Source of the DNA: Mesorhizobium japonicum MAFF 303099
GTDB taxonomy: Bacteria > Pseudomonadota > Alphaproteobacteria > Rhizobiales > Rhizobiaceae
Length of the DNA stretch: 64,000 bases
NCBI RefSeq assembly: GCF_000009625.1
Contig: NC_002679.1
Coordinates: 287,912 to 351,911, forward strand
Direction: 5' to 3'
Position numbers and translations under genes: made by a program. Below the pieces are notes generated by a model. That model saw only the letters and a program-made list of their open reading frames with translations, was not told the DNA's origin and searched no databases. This document shows, one piece after another, positions 9,131-19,765 of this stretch. Position 1 is the first letter of the stretch. Each line of letters opens with the position of its first letter.

Positions 9131-9736
9131 TCACGCCGCCGCCTGGATCGGGAGATGGCGCAGATGCACCGGCAGCTTGGCCGCGATCTCATCATCAGTC
9201 AGCTCGCCGAGCAGCTTCAGCATGGTGCGCTGCCGGCCGCCATAACAGAGCACCGTGCGCTTGCCGCGATGCTCCGGCAGCCAGCGGTCCCCGGCATAGC
9301 CACGGTAATCGTCGTGCGTGGCGCTCCAGATATGCTCCAGCCGCTCTTCGCGCGTCATCGCCTTCACCGGCCAGGACTCGCGCTCGACGATGGCATCGCG
9401 CATTTCGGCAGGCGATCGCGCGACATTCAGGTCGCAATAGGCATGATAGTAACGCGTTCTACCGTCGATGCGCAGCGTGTAGAAGACACTGGTGATGCTG
9501 TCGGTAAGGAACTCGCGCAGCGCGAACATCTCGCTTCGCATCCAGAGCGGTGGCAGAATTTCCAGCATGTAGTCGTGCTCGACGCGGCCGACTCCAAACC
9601 ACTCCCCGCTATACAGAGATCCGGCATCGACGTGATCCCGGTTTGGGCGCTGCGCATGGCGGTCGAACAAACGGAACATCTGCCGGCGGTCGGCAATGCC
9701 CTGGTAGACTTTACGGTTGGGAGAAAAGCGGTTCAT
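9131..9736 (-). CDS. DUF1419 domain protein
   Basis: A 201-residue protein (MNRFSPNRKVYQGIADRR...). The repeated aromatic and acidic pattern (YMLEILPPLWMRSEMFALRE, TRYYHAYCDL) matches DUF1419 proteins of rhizobial plasmids. No membrane segment or signal peptide is present. It is probably the first gene of a small operon with DUF3085 and the methylase-helicase, since more than 300 bases without a gene lie upstream. Function unknown. Confidence 0.7.
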   Translation of the reverse strand: MNRFSPNRKVYQGIADRRQMFRLFDRHAQRPNRDHVDAGSLYSGEWFGVGRVEHDYMLEILPPLWMRSEMFALREFLTDSITSVFYTLRIDGRTRYYHAYCDLNVARSPAEMRDAIVERESWPVKAMTREERLEHIWSATHDDYRGYAGDRWLPEHRGKRTVLCYGGRQRTMLKLLGELTDDEIAAKLPVHLRHLPIQAAA

Positions 9737-10064
9737 CGGCGGGCTCCTTCAGCCTCGTCGGGCTGAGCGCGGAGCACCCTCGTGGAAGTCCATCATCTTC
9801 AGCCCTTTATGACCCCTCCCCTGCGGCCGCCTCTCCGTCCGGGCGGGTCAAGGGCCGGCGCAGCCGGGCGAAGCTTCACCCTTGCACGCGACCGGCGGGC
9901 ATGCGGCAGCCGGGTTTCCCCTCCTTTTCTCCCCTTTTGCCCTCCCCAATTTGGCGGCGAACTGTCATGCCCGCGCGGGCGCACCCTTTCGAGTCGACGT
10001 GACCATGGCAAAGCCCGGGCCGGCGATCTTCAATCCTGCCCTGGCGGTTGAGTGATCGGCGCCG
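9737..10064. other. Gene-free interval upstream of the DUF1419 operon
   Basis: About 330 bases, very rich in C and G with pyrimidine-rich runs (around 9925-9965, cccctccttttctcccc). I see no convincing gene. It should hold the promoter of the DUF1419 gene, but no clear -35/-10 pair stands out. Confidence 0.4.
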
Positions 10065-10964
10065 TCAGGCGGACGCCGCGTCCTGCAGCATCGCGTTCCA
10101 GTCTTCGGCGAGCGGCTTCAGCCGCTCAAAGTCACAGGCGAAGTCGCCGGCAAGCTCACGCACCCTCGACACGAATGCCTCGCCCTGCGGGTTGGCGTCG
10201 GTGGCTGCTACAAGCCGCGTGTTCGGCCTTCCTCCTAACAGGCGAAGAGCCGTGTCCGTCGCCGGCGACCAGCCGCCGCCGGTGCTGGCATACAGCGTGT
10301 CGCGCCGGATCCGTTCGATCGCGGCCAGGCTCATGGCGTCGATCGCCGCTTCGGTGACGCAGATGCGGGTGGCTGTCACCGTCCCCAACCGGAACAACAC
10401 CTTGCCGCCTCCGGCCGCAAAACCACGCCATTGCGGGCCGCGTTCCTCCCAGCCTGTGACGATACCGGCCGCGTCGCTGTGGGCGGCCCACATGCTGCCG
10501 CGCGGGCCTTCCCTCAGAACGTTCTGAGCGATCGCTGTCGCGATGACCCGTTCGGGAATATGCCGCTCATCGCGCAAATAGCGCCAGGTCGCCGACCCGC
10601 GCCACGGCTTGCGTCGCGCCGCCCATCGTTGCGGGACGGACTGGTCGGGTTCGGTCTCCCGGGAATGCCGTTTCCGTTCGGGCTCGCTCGGCACGAAACC
10701 CACAAGCGATGCCACCTGCACGAAGGCTTCCAGGAAATCGCCACCGTCCAGATGCTGCACCAGAGAATAGACATCGCCCTTTGCATCCGACAACGGGTCG
10801 AACCATCCCTTGCCATCATGGATGACGATGATGATATCATCGCCACGGCGGTATTTGACCGCCTTGCGGGTGCTTTCCTTGAGGTCGACCGCGAAGCCGC
10901 CGGTCTCCAGCACCGCCGCACAGCCGACCTGGCCACGCAGCTCTTCTATATCGGCCTTTTCCAT
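10065..10964 (-). CDS. Toprim-domain protein (DUF3991/primase-like)
   Basis: A 299-residue protein starting MEKADIEELRG, start chosen at 10964 because a GGGAGAGAAG ribosome-binding site precedes it. The N-terminal half (AVKYRRGDDIIIVIHDGKGW, AKGDVYSLVQHL) resembles the DUF3991/CHC2-like part of plasmid primase-related proteins. The C-terminal half has a Toprim-type fold with the acidic residue in VTEAAIDAMSL and a later VAATDANPQG, expected metal-binding positions. Such proteins accompany plasmid replication or transfer genes, but primase activity is not shown by sequence alone. Confidence 0.72.
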   Translation of the reverse strand: MEKADIEELRGQVGCAAVLETGGFAVDLKESTRKAVKYRRGDDIIIVIHDGKGWFDPLSDAKGDVYSLVQHLDGGDFLEAFVQVASLVGFVPSEPERKRHSRETEPDQSVPQRWAARRKPWRGSATWRYLRDERHIPERVIATAIAQNVLREGPRGSMWAAHSDAAGIVTGWEERGPQWRGFAAGGGKVLFRLGTVTATRICVTEAAIDAMSLAAIERIRRDTLYASTGGGWSPATDTALRLLGGRPNTRLVAATDANPQGEAFVSRVRELAGDFACDFERLKPLAEDWNAMLQDAASA

Positions 10965-11146
10965 TCTTCTCTCCCGGCAGCCTTCCGGCCGGCCTTTCTC
11001 CAAGTCTATCTCTTTCCACACAATTTGGGGAACACTCCACGACCGCCGCGAAGAGCAAAGGGCGCAAGGGCGCGGCTTCCGCCGCGGCGCAGCCTCCCTT
11101 GCGGCCTGCCGCTCGCAAGCGGCACGCCGTGGCATAGAGGGCCGGT

Positions 11147-11335
11147 TCAATGAACCGGCCGACCGCCTGTGTATGGGCAGCATTCGGCGATCGCGTCGAC
11201 TTCGTCGCCGTCGAGGTCTTCGGCAGGAAGAACGCTGTATTCGTTGTCATCGACCTTGAACAGGATGACCGGCGTCATCAGGATGCGAGCGAGGTTCCAG
11301 GCGTGGCTCTGAGCGAGGCTGAGTTCGTGCGACAT
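11147..11335 (-). CDS. Small hypothetical protein, 62 residues
   Basis: Reads MSHELSLAQSHAWNLARILM and then an acidic segment (VLPAEDLDGDEVDAIAE). It is preceded by AAGGAGCC about ten bases before the ATG. Short acidic proteins of this kind are frequent in rhizobial plasmid backbones, but I do not recognise a family. It ends about 180 bp upstream of the Toprim gene on the same strand, so the two could be co-transcribed. Confidence 0.5.
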   Translation of the reverse strand: MSHELSLAQSHAWNLARILMTPVILFKVDDNEYSVLPAEDLDGDEVDAIAECCPYTGGRPVH

Positions 11336-11821
11336 TTGTTTGGCTCCTTGGTCGCGGGGACCATTCCCCGCTCGACAGGCGCCCGTCGGGTCCAGCCGGG
11401 ACCGCGATCATCGCGATGGCGAAGCCATGAGCGACGGCACGCTTTGCGTAGTCCGACCCCGCAGCGGGTTGATCGGCAAGGTCCGGGCTGGAACAAGGGA
11501 ATTAAGCCGAAAGAGCGGGAAATGGGCTCCGCATAGAGCCAAGTCACTTGCCACGAAACCTCGCGGATTCATGCCTGCGGCACTTGCGGCTACTTGTGCC
11601 GGCTTCATCAAGGTCTAGGCGAAAAAACCGTTCTTCCGACGATGCCGCCACGATAGTGGCGTCGCACAAAGAACCCCATCCGGGCAACACCATGGCCGAC
11701 GAGAATACGAGAGACACATCAAGCCTGATCGGGCGGACCGCCGATAGCGTTTGTCGCCTGGGGGGTTGGCGGTTAAGGAGCTGCAGATGCTGCGTATCCA
11801 GGTCCCTGTATCCCGATCAAA
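11336..11821. other. Interval without a convincing gene
   Basis: About 490 bases. A short plus-strand frame starts ATGGCCGACGAGAATACG at 11692 and runs to 11850; it has no recognisable domain and becomes cysteine/arginine-rich, so it may be a gene remnant. The last 13 bases, ATCCCGATCAAAT (11810-11822), together with AGATGCTGC upstream, recur next to the tniQ stop codon near 31410-31438. Confidence 0.35.
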
Positions 11822-12481
11822 TCACGCCCCGCTCGGTAGCTGTCCCTTGAGGCGTGCGCCGGCGAGATCAAGGAGCGCGCAGGCTACCTCGTCCTCGCTC
11901 CAGCCGGATTCTGCTGCACGCTGAACCAATTGCTGAAGGGCCGGTTCCAAGGCGAGCTGGCATTGAAGGCCGCGGTCCGGATGGTCGACCGGGCAGCTTG
12001 GTTGCACGATCGCAATGTTTGATCGCTTCATTGCAGGCCATGGGCTCTCGCCCCTTTCCTTTAGCCAAACGAGGCGCACCAGCTCACGTGTTGTTCGTGC
12101 GCGGCTCGGCAACCGCTTCATCTTGTCGACCAGCCGCTCCAGCGATCCGGCGCGTTCCAACTCCGCAAAGAAATGGTGCGGCGTGACGCTACCGAGCCGG
12201 TGCATCTGGGCCAGGTTCCACACATACGGATAGTCGACCATGAAATCGGATCGAGGCGAGGCCTTGGACGGTTCAGCCTTGGTTAGGATGCCGCCGCCCA
12301 CGAGCCGATCGGCCTTCTCGATGATTTGGCGCACCCTCGATGTCGACAAGTCATGTTCCTGCGCCAGGTCGGCGAAGCGCTTGCCCTTCAGAAAACCATC
12401 CACCAGGGCGACGTTCCTATCGACGGTCGGGGTAAACCCCCAACAGGCGCGCAGTTTTTCCAGCATCATCGCGTTCGTCAT
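11822..12481 (-). CDS. HTH protein with sigma-region-4-like motif, function unknown
   Basis: A 219-residue soluble protein. Residues about 33-60 (KGKRFADLAQEHDLSTSRVR followed by QIIEKA) form a helix-turn-helix like that of sigma factor region 4. The remainder contains a basic stretch (DKMKRLPSRARTTRELVRL) and an acidic C-terminal helix. The start codon overlaps the stop of an upstream short frame by ATGA. It may be a DNA-binding plasmid regulator; there is no evidence for its target. Confidence 0.55.
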   Translation of the reverse strand: MTNAMMLEKLRACWGFTPTVDRNVALVDGFLKGKRFADLAQEHDLSTSRVRQIIEKADRLVGGGILTKAEPSKASPRSDFMVDYPYVWNLAQMHRLGSVTPHHFFAELERAGSLERLVDKMKRLPSRARTTRELVRLVWLKERGESPWPAMKRSNIAIVQPSCPVDHPDRGLQCQLALEPALQQLVQRAAESGWSEDEVACALLDLAGARLKGQLPSGA

Positions 12482-12750
12482 CCGGTTGTTCGCGCCCCTG
12501 CAAATCCTAACCGGCCAAATCGGCGCTTGGAAGGCCCATCAGACTCACGTCGTGGCAGAACCAGGCCGGCCAGTTCGAACGGACGGGTATGCCATTTACC
12601 TGTCAAGTGCTGTCGGCTGACCGAGAGGTAGTCGCGGTCGGTGATGCAAAAAGAGCTTTGTCCTCCCGCAAAGGATCCCGGTGCTTTCGCGCGCCGATTC
12701 CAAATCTTATACGCTTTGCGCGTCCCCTCTTCCGTCTTGACTAGCACCAA
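12478..12750 (-). CDS. Hypothetical protein, 90 residues
   Basis: A short frame beginning MVLVKTEEGTRKAYKIWNRR that overlaps the start of the HTH gene downstream by 4 bp, which suggests translational coupling and is the main reason to list it. No family is recognised. The C-terminal third is arginine-rich and could be shadow sequence. It diverges from groES, whose promoter region lies just upstream. Confidence 0.35.
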   Translation of the reverse strand: MVLVKTEEGTRKAYKIWNRRAKAPGSFAGGQSSFCITDRDYLSVSRQHLTGKWHTRPFELAGLVLPRRESDGPSKRRFGRLGFAGARTTG

Positions 12751-12765
12751 CCTGTGGCCTATCTC
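12736..12765 (+). promoter_or_regulatory. groESL promoter (vegetative or RpoH-type)
   Basis: TTGACT at 12737-12742 and TATCTC at 12760-12765, spacing 17. Read as CTTGACT ... CCTATCT it also fits the heat-shock sigma (RpoH) pattern of rhizobia. The CIRCE operator begins ten bases downstream of the -10, where a bound repressor would block initiation. Confidence 0.7.
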
Positions 12766-12774
12766 ACCGCCACG

Positions 12775-12801
12775 TTAGCACTCGCCTCTGCCGAGTGCTA
12801 A
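12775..12801 (+). promoter_or_regulatory. CIRCE operator (HrcA binding site)
   Basis: Perfect match to TTAGCACTC-N9-GAGTGCTAA, the controlling inverted repeat of chaperone expression, 54 bp upstream of the groES start. HrcA is not in the window and is presumably chromosomal. Confidence 0.95.
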
Positions 12802-12855
12802 CCGCTCTCCGGCAACGGAGAACCGCTCAACCTCCGTACTAGGGATATCCAAAAA

Positions 12856-13152
12856 ATGGCAAAGTCGAAGTTCCGCCCGCTTCATGACCGCGTGGTCGTC
12901 CGCCGGGTCGAATCCGAATCCAAGACCGCCGGCGGGATCATCATCCCGGATACGGCAAAGGAAAAGCCGCAGGAAGGCGAGATCATCGCTGTCGGCTCCG
13001 GTGCTCGTGACGAAGCTGGCAAGCTGGTTCCCCTGGACGTCAAGGCTGGCGACCGCATCCTGTTCGGCAAGTGGTCAGGCACCGAAGTCAAGCTCAATGG
13101 CGAAGACCTTCTGATCATGAAGGAATCCGACATTATGGGCATCATCGGCTGA
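12856..13152 (+). CDS. groES: Co-chaperonin GroES
   Basis: A 98-residue Hsp10 of standard length that caps the GroEL ring during ATP-driven folding in the cytosol. Typical segments are [12 protein letters not shown], the mobile loop around [20 protein letters not shown], and [20 protein letters not shown]. It is first in the groESL operon, with groEL 63 bp downstream, and is under the CIRCE operator. The protein is intact with no odd residues, so this may be a functional accessory copy additional to a chromosomal one, as is common in rhizobia. Confidence 0.97.
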   Translation: MAKSKFRPLHDRVVVRRVESESKTAGGIIIPDTAKEKPQEGEIIAVGSGARDEAGKLVPLDVKAGDRILFGKWSGTEVKLNGEDLLIMKESDIMGIIG

Positions 13153-13212
13153 TTATCGGCCTCACCGTCAACTGAATTTCGGGCTTGATCGCAAGCCCAT
13201 GCCAGGAGCTAA

Positions 13213-14865
<1,653 letters not shown>

Positions 14866-14890
14866 GGCCCACGCATCTCAACATCTTCAA

Positions 14891-14917
14891 GGGCGGCAGC
14901 ATTGCCGCCCTTTTCTT
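14891..14917 (+). terminator. Rho-independent terminator of groESL
   Basis: Perfect 8-bp stem GGGCGGCA / TGCCGCCC with a 4-base loop (14891-14910), followed by TTTTCTTT, 25 bases after the groEL stop. Confidence 0.9.
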
Positions 14918-15318
14918 TAGCGCAAATCCGGTCGGAAAAGTTCGGCGCTCGCGAAATTTCTCGCCTGTATATCCGGGCCACATGCCGATGTCGGATAGAC
15001 GCCCGCAGAACGCGCTGTCACGCGGATCATGCTTGCGCTAACCCCAGTTCGCGCGGCACGGGGCGCAGCCCGCTCGCGAAAATTCATGTCAGTTTCATAA
15101 ATCCGTTGTGGCGATTTCGTAGATGAGGGAGGCGGCTTTGCTTTGCGGCCGCCCCTCGAAAAGGATGGAACAATGTCCAAGATCACCGGCAGGAGCGCGC
15201 CGCCCGTCGTTGCGAAGCTGTTGACAGCGCTGCCGATGCTGATGCTCCCGTTCATGTCATGTTCGGGCTCACGAGGTGGTTGACGGGCGACGCTTCCCTA
15301 CGAGCCAGGAGAACAGGC

Positions 15319-15664
15319 ATGTCCAAGACAGATGTTCAGCCGTCCTCGGTTGAGGGCATCAAGCGTGCTGACCGACATGCGAGCGCGCGCGGGCGTTTAC
15401 AAGCGCGTTGATGCCGTCCGAAGCGAGCTTGATGACTGGGTTCAATGCGAACACGATCGCCAGGCTATGTCCGATGCGGTGTTTTTCGACCTCTACTACG
15501 GAGAGAATTCCGCCGGAGGAACGTCAAAAGCTGGCGAACAACACATCGAGGACCTCCGCCTCGCACAATCCATGCTGATGCAACACTATCCGGATTGTGC
15601 GCCGTTGAGGGACCTCATAGGGAAAATCGATCTTGCTGTCCGATCGCTCGAGAAGTTGCGGTGA
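15319..15664 (+). pseudogene. DUF5623-like gene with internal deletion
   Basis: The first 16 codons (MSKTDVQPSSVEGIKR) match the start of the intact gene at 29876-31177, with the same AGGAGAACAGGC ribosome-binding region. The sequence then jumps directly to the last ~90 codons (VLTDMRARAGVYKRVDAVRS onward). About 1 kb of coding sequence is missing, and the join puts the two parts in different frames, so no full product is made. It ends convergently with scpB, as in the intact copy. Confidence 0.8.
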
Positions 15665-15700
15665 CGATGGTCGGTCGCCTCCGGCTCAGGCACAGGCCCT

Positions 15701-16402
15701 CTATTCGTCGGCGTCGGCACCACTCTCGCCAGGGCCCAAAAACCCCGGCATGATGTCGCCCGCGAGCAGCTTTTCCTTCGACAGCAGCCCCGCATCCTCG
15801 AGCGCCTCGAAGTCGGGGAGATCGCGCAAGGTTTCAAGCCCGAATTCCAGCAGGAACGCCTTTGTCGTGACATAGGTATAGGGGGCGCCCGGCGTCGGGC
15901 TGCGCGGGCCGGAGGCGATCAGGCCGAAGGAGCGCAAATTGCCGATCAGGTCGCGGCTGATCTCCTTGCCGAAGAAGGACGACAGTTCGGCGCGCGTGAT
16001 CGGCTGGAAGAAGGCGATGCACATCAAAACCAGCACTTCGGATTGCGTGAGGTCGACGGCGCGTTCGCTGGAGCCGACGGCCATACGGATGGCGTCGGCA
16101 TAGGCCGGGCGGGTCAGGTGCCGAAAACCGCCGGCGACCGCGACCAGATCGTAGGGCCGGCCGCGCAGTTCCTCGCGGATGTCGTCGATCAGCAGGTCGA
16201 TGCTGCAGGTCTTGCCGACGATGCGGGTAAGCACCTCGCGGCTGATCGGTTCGCCGGCGGCGAAGATGGTTGCTTCGACGCGGTTCATCCATTCGCGCCA
16301 ACGCACCTCCGGCGGCAGGTGATCCAATTCGCGATCGAACAGGTGGTCATCTGATCGCTCCTTCGCCCTTCTCCCGCGCGCCTGCTCCACCATCGGTCTC
16401 AC
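15701..16402 (-). CDS. scpB: Plasmid-type ScpB (SMC-Scp complex subunit)
   Basis: A 233-residue winged-helix protein of the ScpB family. ScpB partners ScpA and SMC in chromosome compaction and segregation. Visible stretches are HLPPEVRWREWMNRVEATIF, ILID-like SIDLLIDDIREELRGRPYDL, and the second winged helix around FFGKEISRDLIGNLRSFGLI. It overlaps DUF1403 by 4 bp. No smc or scpA gene is in the window, so it either acts with chromosomal partners or has a separate plasmid role. It is intact, unlike the second copy at 29122, which has an indel near its end. Confidence 0.85.
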   Translation of the reverse strand: MRPMVEQARGRRAKERSDDHLFDRELDHLPPEVRWREWMNRVEATIFAAGEPISREVLTRIVGKTCSIDLLIDDIREELRGRPYDLVAVAGGFRHLTRPAYADAIRMAVGSSERAVDLTQSEVLVLMCIAFFQPITRAELSSFFGKEISRDLIGNLRSFGLIASGPRSPTPGAPYTYVTTKAFLLEFGLETLRDLPDFEALEDAGLLSKEKLLAGDIMPGFLGPGESGADADE

Positions 16403-17383
16403 AGCCCGTAGATGCGGAAGGTCGGGCGGCCGGACAGCTCACGCACGGCGCCGAGTTCGACCAGCCGGTCGAACAGGCGGCGCATACCGCGGTCGCTCAT
16501 GCCGGCAATCTTTTCCGAGGCGACGACCGCATCGTCAGAAAGCAGCTTTTCGACGACGGCATCCGATCCTTTCGCCCGCAGTTTTGGGGCGACAGCCAGC
16601 AGGCCGTCGCCGCGGCGGCCGAGCTCGGCCGCAAGATCCATCGCCTGCAGCGCCGCCTGCGCATAAGCCGCCAAAATGCGTTGCCGGGACGCCTGCCCCG
16701 ATTGCCGTTCGGCATTGTGGTGACCGACGACCGCCCGCCACCGGGTGCAAGCCAGACAGGGGCACCGCATGCGCCCAGCCCAGCCGGCCGGCCAGAACAG
16801 CGTCGGCAAGCCATGGTCCAAGCTCACGCGCGGCGCGACTGTCATGACGCTCGAGCAGGGCGATGGCGTCGACCGCGCCACCGACTGCATTACCGACCGC
16901 GCCAGCCATAGCCTGGATTTCGTCGCCGATTTGGCCGGCTGCCGCCTTGTCAAGCGCGCTCCCCAGATCCGCGGCGACATCGACCAACACCGCCTCGCTG
17001 ACCAACGTCGCGACCGGACGCGATGCCAGTGTTCGCCAGGCAAGCAGCATACGGCCGGCCGGTCCAACGTCGTCGCCGGGACGGGTGAGCAGCAGCGCGT
17101 CGCGCAGCGCCGCTTCGTCCTCGACCCGGCCGGCGCGTTTCGCCGTTGCCGCTGCCGCCGCCAGTGCCAGGCGCTGCCGCCAGACGCCGGCCCATCGCTC
17201 CTGCCGGCGCACCACCGCGTCGAGGGCGGTCAGCGCCGCGGCCGCGGCAAACGCAGCGTCTTCAACCGAGTCCGGACCGGCCGCCGCGGCGCGCAGCCAG
17301 GTCGGCACGGGAGTGGCCAGCGCAGCCAGGGCTGCACCGACGGCCACAGGTGCATGGCGAAGCAGTTTCGGGCGCAGAATCAT
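16399..17383 (-). pseudogene. DUF1403 family gene, frameshifted
   Basis: Homologous along its length to the intact copy at 28103-29125: start MILRPKLLRHAP versus MILRPKPSPRHH, shared ALDAVVRRQERW, shared end KIAGMSDRGMRRLFDRLVEL. The N-terminal part is in one frame down to about WAHAVPLSGLHP; the C-terminal part (from about RILAAYAQAALQAMDL) is in another, so an indel lies between roughly 16690 and 16770. Function of the family is unknown; it is a companion of ScpB on rhizobial plasmids. Confidence 0.75.
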
Positions 17384-17457
17384 CGTCGACAGGATGACCC
17401 ATCGCGGCGCTTCTGGCAACGAAAATGGCCGAAAGCCGCCGCACCCTGTCGACAGTT

Positions 17458-17490
17458 TAAAACGAACGATAAGCCTTAACTTTCGTTTTA
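17458..17490. promoter_or_regulatory. Inverted repeat upstream of the left DUF1403 copy
   Basis: TAAAACGAA (17458-17466) and TTCGTTTTA (17482-17490), nine-base perfect arms separated by 15 bases, upstream of the DUF1403-ScpB operon. The right copy has a related AACGAACGATAA stretch. Possible operator; the binding protein is unknown. Confidence 0.4.
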
Positions 17491-17547
17491 CTCCTTATAG
17501 AGGAGATGGCCTCTCTCGTCGATCAAAACCCCGAAATGGCTTTGGCA

Positions 17548-17639
17548 CCGTCTGCGCTCGACGAGCGCTATGTGCAAAAGCAGCTTGGTCACGCTTCCGC
17601 CGTCGCGACGTCAATCTCACCAAAGCCAGCGGACTCTAA
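17548..17639 (+). pseudogene. 3'-terminal remnant of a tyrosine integrase gene
   Basis: Encodes LDERYVQKQLGH and then, one frame away, VNLTKASGL, matching the last ~40 codons of the integrase at 25588-26757 (VDERYVQKQLGH ... VNLTKASGL). The segment between them is partly deleted. It marks the outer boundary of the left arm of the inverted duplication; the homology ends at the integrase stop codon in both arms. Confidence 0.75.
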
Positions 17640-17712
17640 CCCCTACGAACCCGCGCGGCGCGAGCCTCGATTCTTCCTTGCACAATCGGAATTGCACTCC
17701 ATAATTGCAAGG

Positions 17713-18879
17713 ATGATTGAGCGCCGCATCACGACCGAACTCACCGAGTTGCTGGACAGCATGCCCGCCGTGGCGCTGCTCGGACCGCGTCAGGTTGGTA
17801 AGACCACTCTCGCGCTGGAAATAGCCGAACGGCGTCCTTCGATCTATCTCGACCTCGAATCCGACGCCGACCGCGCCCGACTTGCCGAGCCGGAACTTTA
17901 TCTGGCCGATCATGAGGACAAGCTGGTCATCCTGGATGAGGTACACCGGCTACCTAACCTGTTCCAGAACCTGCGCGGGCTGATCGACCGCGGTCGGCGC
18001 AGCGGCCGCAAAGCTGGCCGCTTCCTGCTGTTGGGATCGGCGTCGATCGATCTTCTGAAGCAGTCAGGCGAAACCCTTGCCGGCCGCATCGCCTATCTCG
18101 AAATGCATCCGATCGACGGTCTCGAGGTTGGCGCCGGCGATCTTGGTCCGCTATGGGTGCGCGGCGGCTTCCCCGACAGCTTTCTGGCCGCCAGCGACCG
18201 CGCCAGCCAGCGGTGGCGGTTGGATTTCATCCGCACCTATCTGGAGCGCGATATCCCCCTCCTCGGTCCGCGCATCCCGGCCGAGACGCTGCGCCGCTTC
18301 TGGACCATGCTGGCGCACCACCAGGCCGGCCTGCTCAACGCCGCCGAGTTCGCCCGCGCGCTCGGCGTCGACGGCAAGACTGTCGCGTCTTATCTCGACC
18401 TGCTTGTCGATCTACTGCTGGTTCGCCGGCTGGAACCTTGGCACGCCAACGTCGGCAAGCGCTTGGTCAAATCACCGCGCGTCTATGTCCGCGACAGCGG
18501 CATCACCCATACGCTGCTTGGTCTCGCCACGCAGGAAGACGTGCTTGGACATCCGGTGGCCGGCGCCTCCTGGGAAGGCTTTGTCATCGAAACCCTCACT
18601 GCCGCCGCCCCCGCCGGCACGCTGAGCCATTTCTACCGAACCGCCGCGGGCGCGGAGATCGACCTGCTGCTTACATTGCCGGGCCAGCGCCTCTGGGCCA
18701 TCGAAGTCAAGCGTAGCCTGACGCCGAAGGTGGAAAAAGGTTTCCATCAGGCCTGCGAGGACCTTGCTCCGGAGCGGCGCATCGTCGTCTTTCCGGGAGC
18801 GGAGCGTTTTCCGCTCAAGCATGGCATCGAAGCGATGCCCCTGCGGGACTTAGGCCGGGCGCTGCTTGGCGAAGCATAA
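17713..18879 (+). CDS. ATP-binding protein with AAA_14 and DUF4143 domains
   Basis: A 388-residue protein. The N-terminal AAA domain has Walker A LGPRQVGKTTLALEI, Walker B KLVILDEVHRL and sensor-like RFLLLGSAS. The C-terminal DUF4143 region contains YVRDSGITHTLLGL and the nuclease-like segment GAEIDLLLTLPGQRLWAIEVK, in which the E...D...ExK spacing recalls a PD-(D/E)XK fold. I start it at 17713 (MIERRITTELTELL), because the upstream in-frame ATG at 17506 only adds integrase-remnant sequence. These stand-alone ATPases are widespread, often near mobile DNA; the role is unknown. Confidence 0.85.
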   Translation: MIERRITTELTELLDSMPAVALLGPRQVGKTTLALEIAERRPSIYLDLESDADRARLAEPELYLADHEDKLVILDEVHRLPNLFQNLRGLIDRGRRSGRKAGRFLLLGSASIDLLKQSGETLAGRIAYLEMHPIDGLEVGAGDLGPLWVRGGFPDSFLAASDRASQRWRLDFIRTYLERDIPLLGPRIPAETLRRFWTMLAHHQAGLLNAAEFARALGVDGKTVASYLDLLVDLLLVRRLEPWHANVGKRLVKSPRVYVRDSGITHTLLGLATQEDVLGHPVAGASWEGFVIETLTAAAPAGTLSHFYRTAAGAEIDLLLTLPGQRLWAIEVKRSLTPKVEKGFHQACEDLAPERRIVVFPGAERFPLKHGIEAMPLRDLGRALLGEA

Positions 18880-19127
18880 TGCAAAAGCCGGCGAGCGGCG
18901 CGGGTTCCTTGCCTGACCAGATTGGGCAGAGGGCTGAGAGCTCTTAGGGCCATAACTCCCACGGCTGCGGCACTCCCGATCGTCCGTGACCTCAACGGTC
19001 GTTCGTACGTCTGAGTTCGTTTCAGCGAGTGCGCCACCTGCAACTGGAAACGATGGCGGGCGTTGCTGTGACAACAGGATATAAGGCTGAGTGGCAGCAA
19101 GCATGGTTGAGGAAAGCACCGTCCGTC

Positions 19128-19761
19128 ATGAAGCCAATGACCGAAGAGCACCTCGCGGTTCTACGCAGGCACATGGTCGAGATGATTGCAATCCATACCG
19201 ACCTTGCAAGCGAAGAACTTGGCAAGGCGGCGCTCGATGAGCGGGCGATGGCAGCGATGCGGCGGGTGCCGCGGCATCGCTTCGTGCCAGCATCGGTTGT
19301 GCCTTACGCCTACCAGGACATGCCGCTGTGGATCGGCTTTGACAAAACCGTCTCGCAGCCCTTCATCGTTGCTCTCATGACCGATCTCCTTGCACCGCAA
19401 CCGCACGAGGCGGTACTCGAGATCGGCACCGGCCTGGGCTACCAAACCGCAGTTCTCGCGAAGCTCGCCGGGCAAGTCTGTAGCGTCGAAATCGTCGAGG
19501 AATTCGCAAGCAGTGCAGAGGCTCTCCTGCAGGGGGCTCGATTTATCCAATGTCGGCATTGGTGTCTGGGACGGGTCTCGCGGCTGGCCCGAGCACGCCC
19601 CATTCGACAAGATCCTGGTCACGGCGGCGGCTGAGCAGACGCCGCCGGCTTTAGTGAAGCAACTCAAACCGGGGGGACGGCTGGTCCTGCCGTTGGGATC
19701 TGAAGAAGCACAGTTTCTGACTGTCATCAACAAGCCGCGACGGCGGCCATCGTCACATTAG
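19128..19761 (+). pseudogene. pcm: Protein-L-isoaspartate O-methyltransferase, frameshifted and 3'-truncated
   Basis: The family repairs isoaspartyl residues using AdoMet. The N-terminal half reads VPRHRFVP, AYQDMPLWIGFDKTVSQPFI and the AdoMet motif VLEIGTGLGYQTAVL. The frame breaks at a run of five Gs (19532-19536): dropping one G restores GLDLSNVGIGVWDGS and then FDKILVTAAAEQTPPALV...GGRLVLPLG. The normal C-terminus is missing after FLTVINK. With both a frameshift and a truncation it is probably dead. It converges with repC. Confidence 0.85.
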
Positions 19762-19765
19762 CCGG

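Larger units (their letters stand above)
15192..17639 (-). repeat. Left arm of a large inverted duplication (eroded copy)
   Basis: Carries the same gene order as the right arm (25588-31310) in inverted orientation: DUF5623 with its upstream region, ScpB, DUF1403, then the 3' end of the integrase. Here DUF5623 has lost its centre, DUF1403 is frameshifted, and vapBC plus nearly all of the integrase are absent. ScpB proteins of the two arms are clearly related but differ at many positions, so this is not a recent copy. Confidence 0.8.

Noticed and set aside
9737..10064. CRISPR or tandem repeat array in GC-rich gaps
   Set aside because: No regularly spaced repeats here or elsewhere in the window.
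17506..17712. Longer N-terminus for the DUF4143 ATPase from the ATG at 17506
   Set aside because: Those codons run through the integrase remnant; the protein family starts near MIERRI at 17713.
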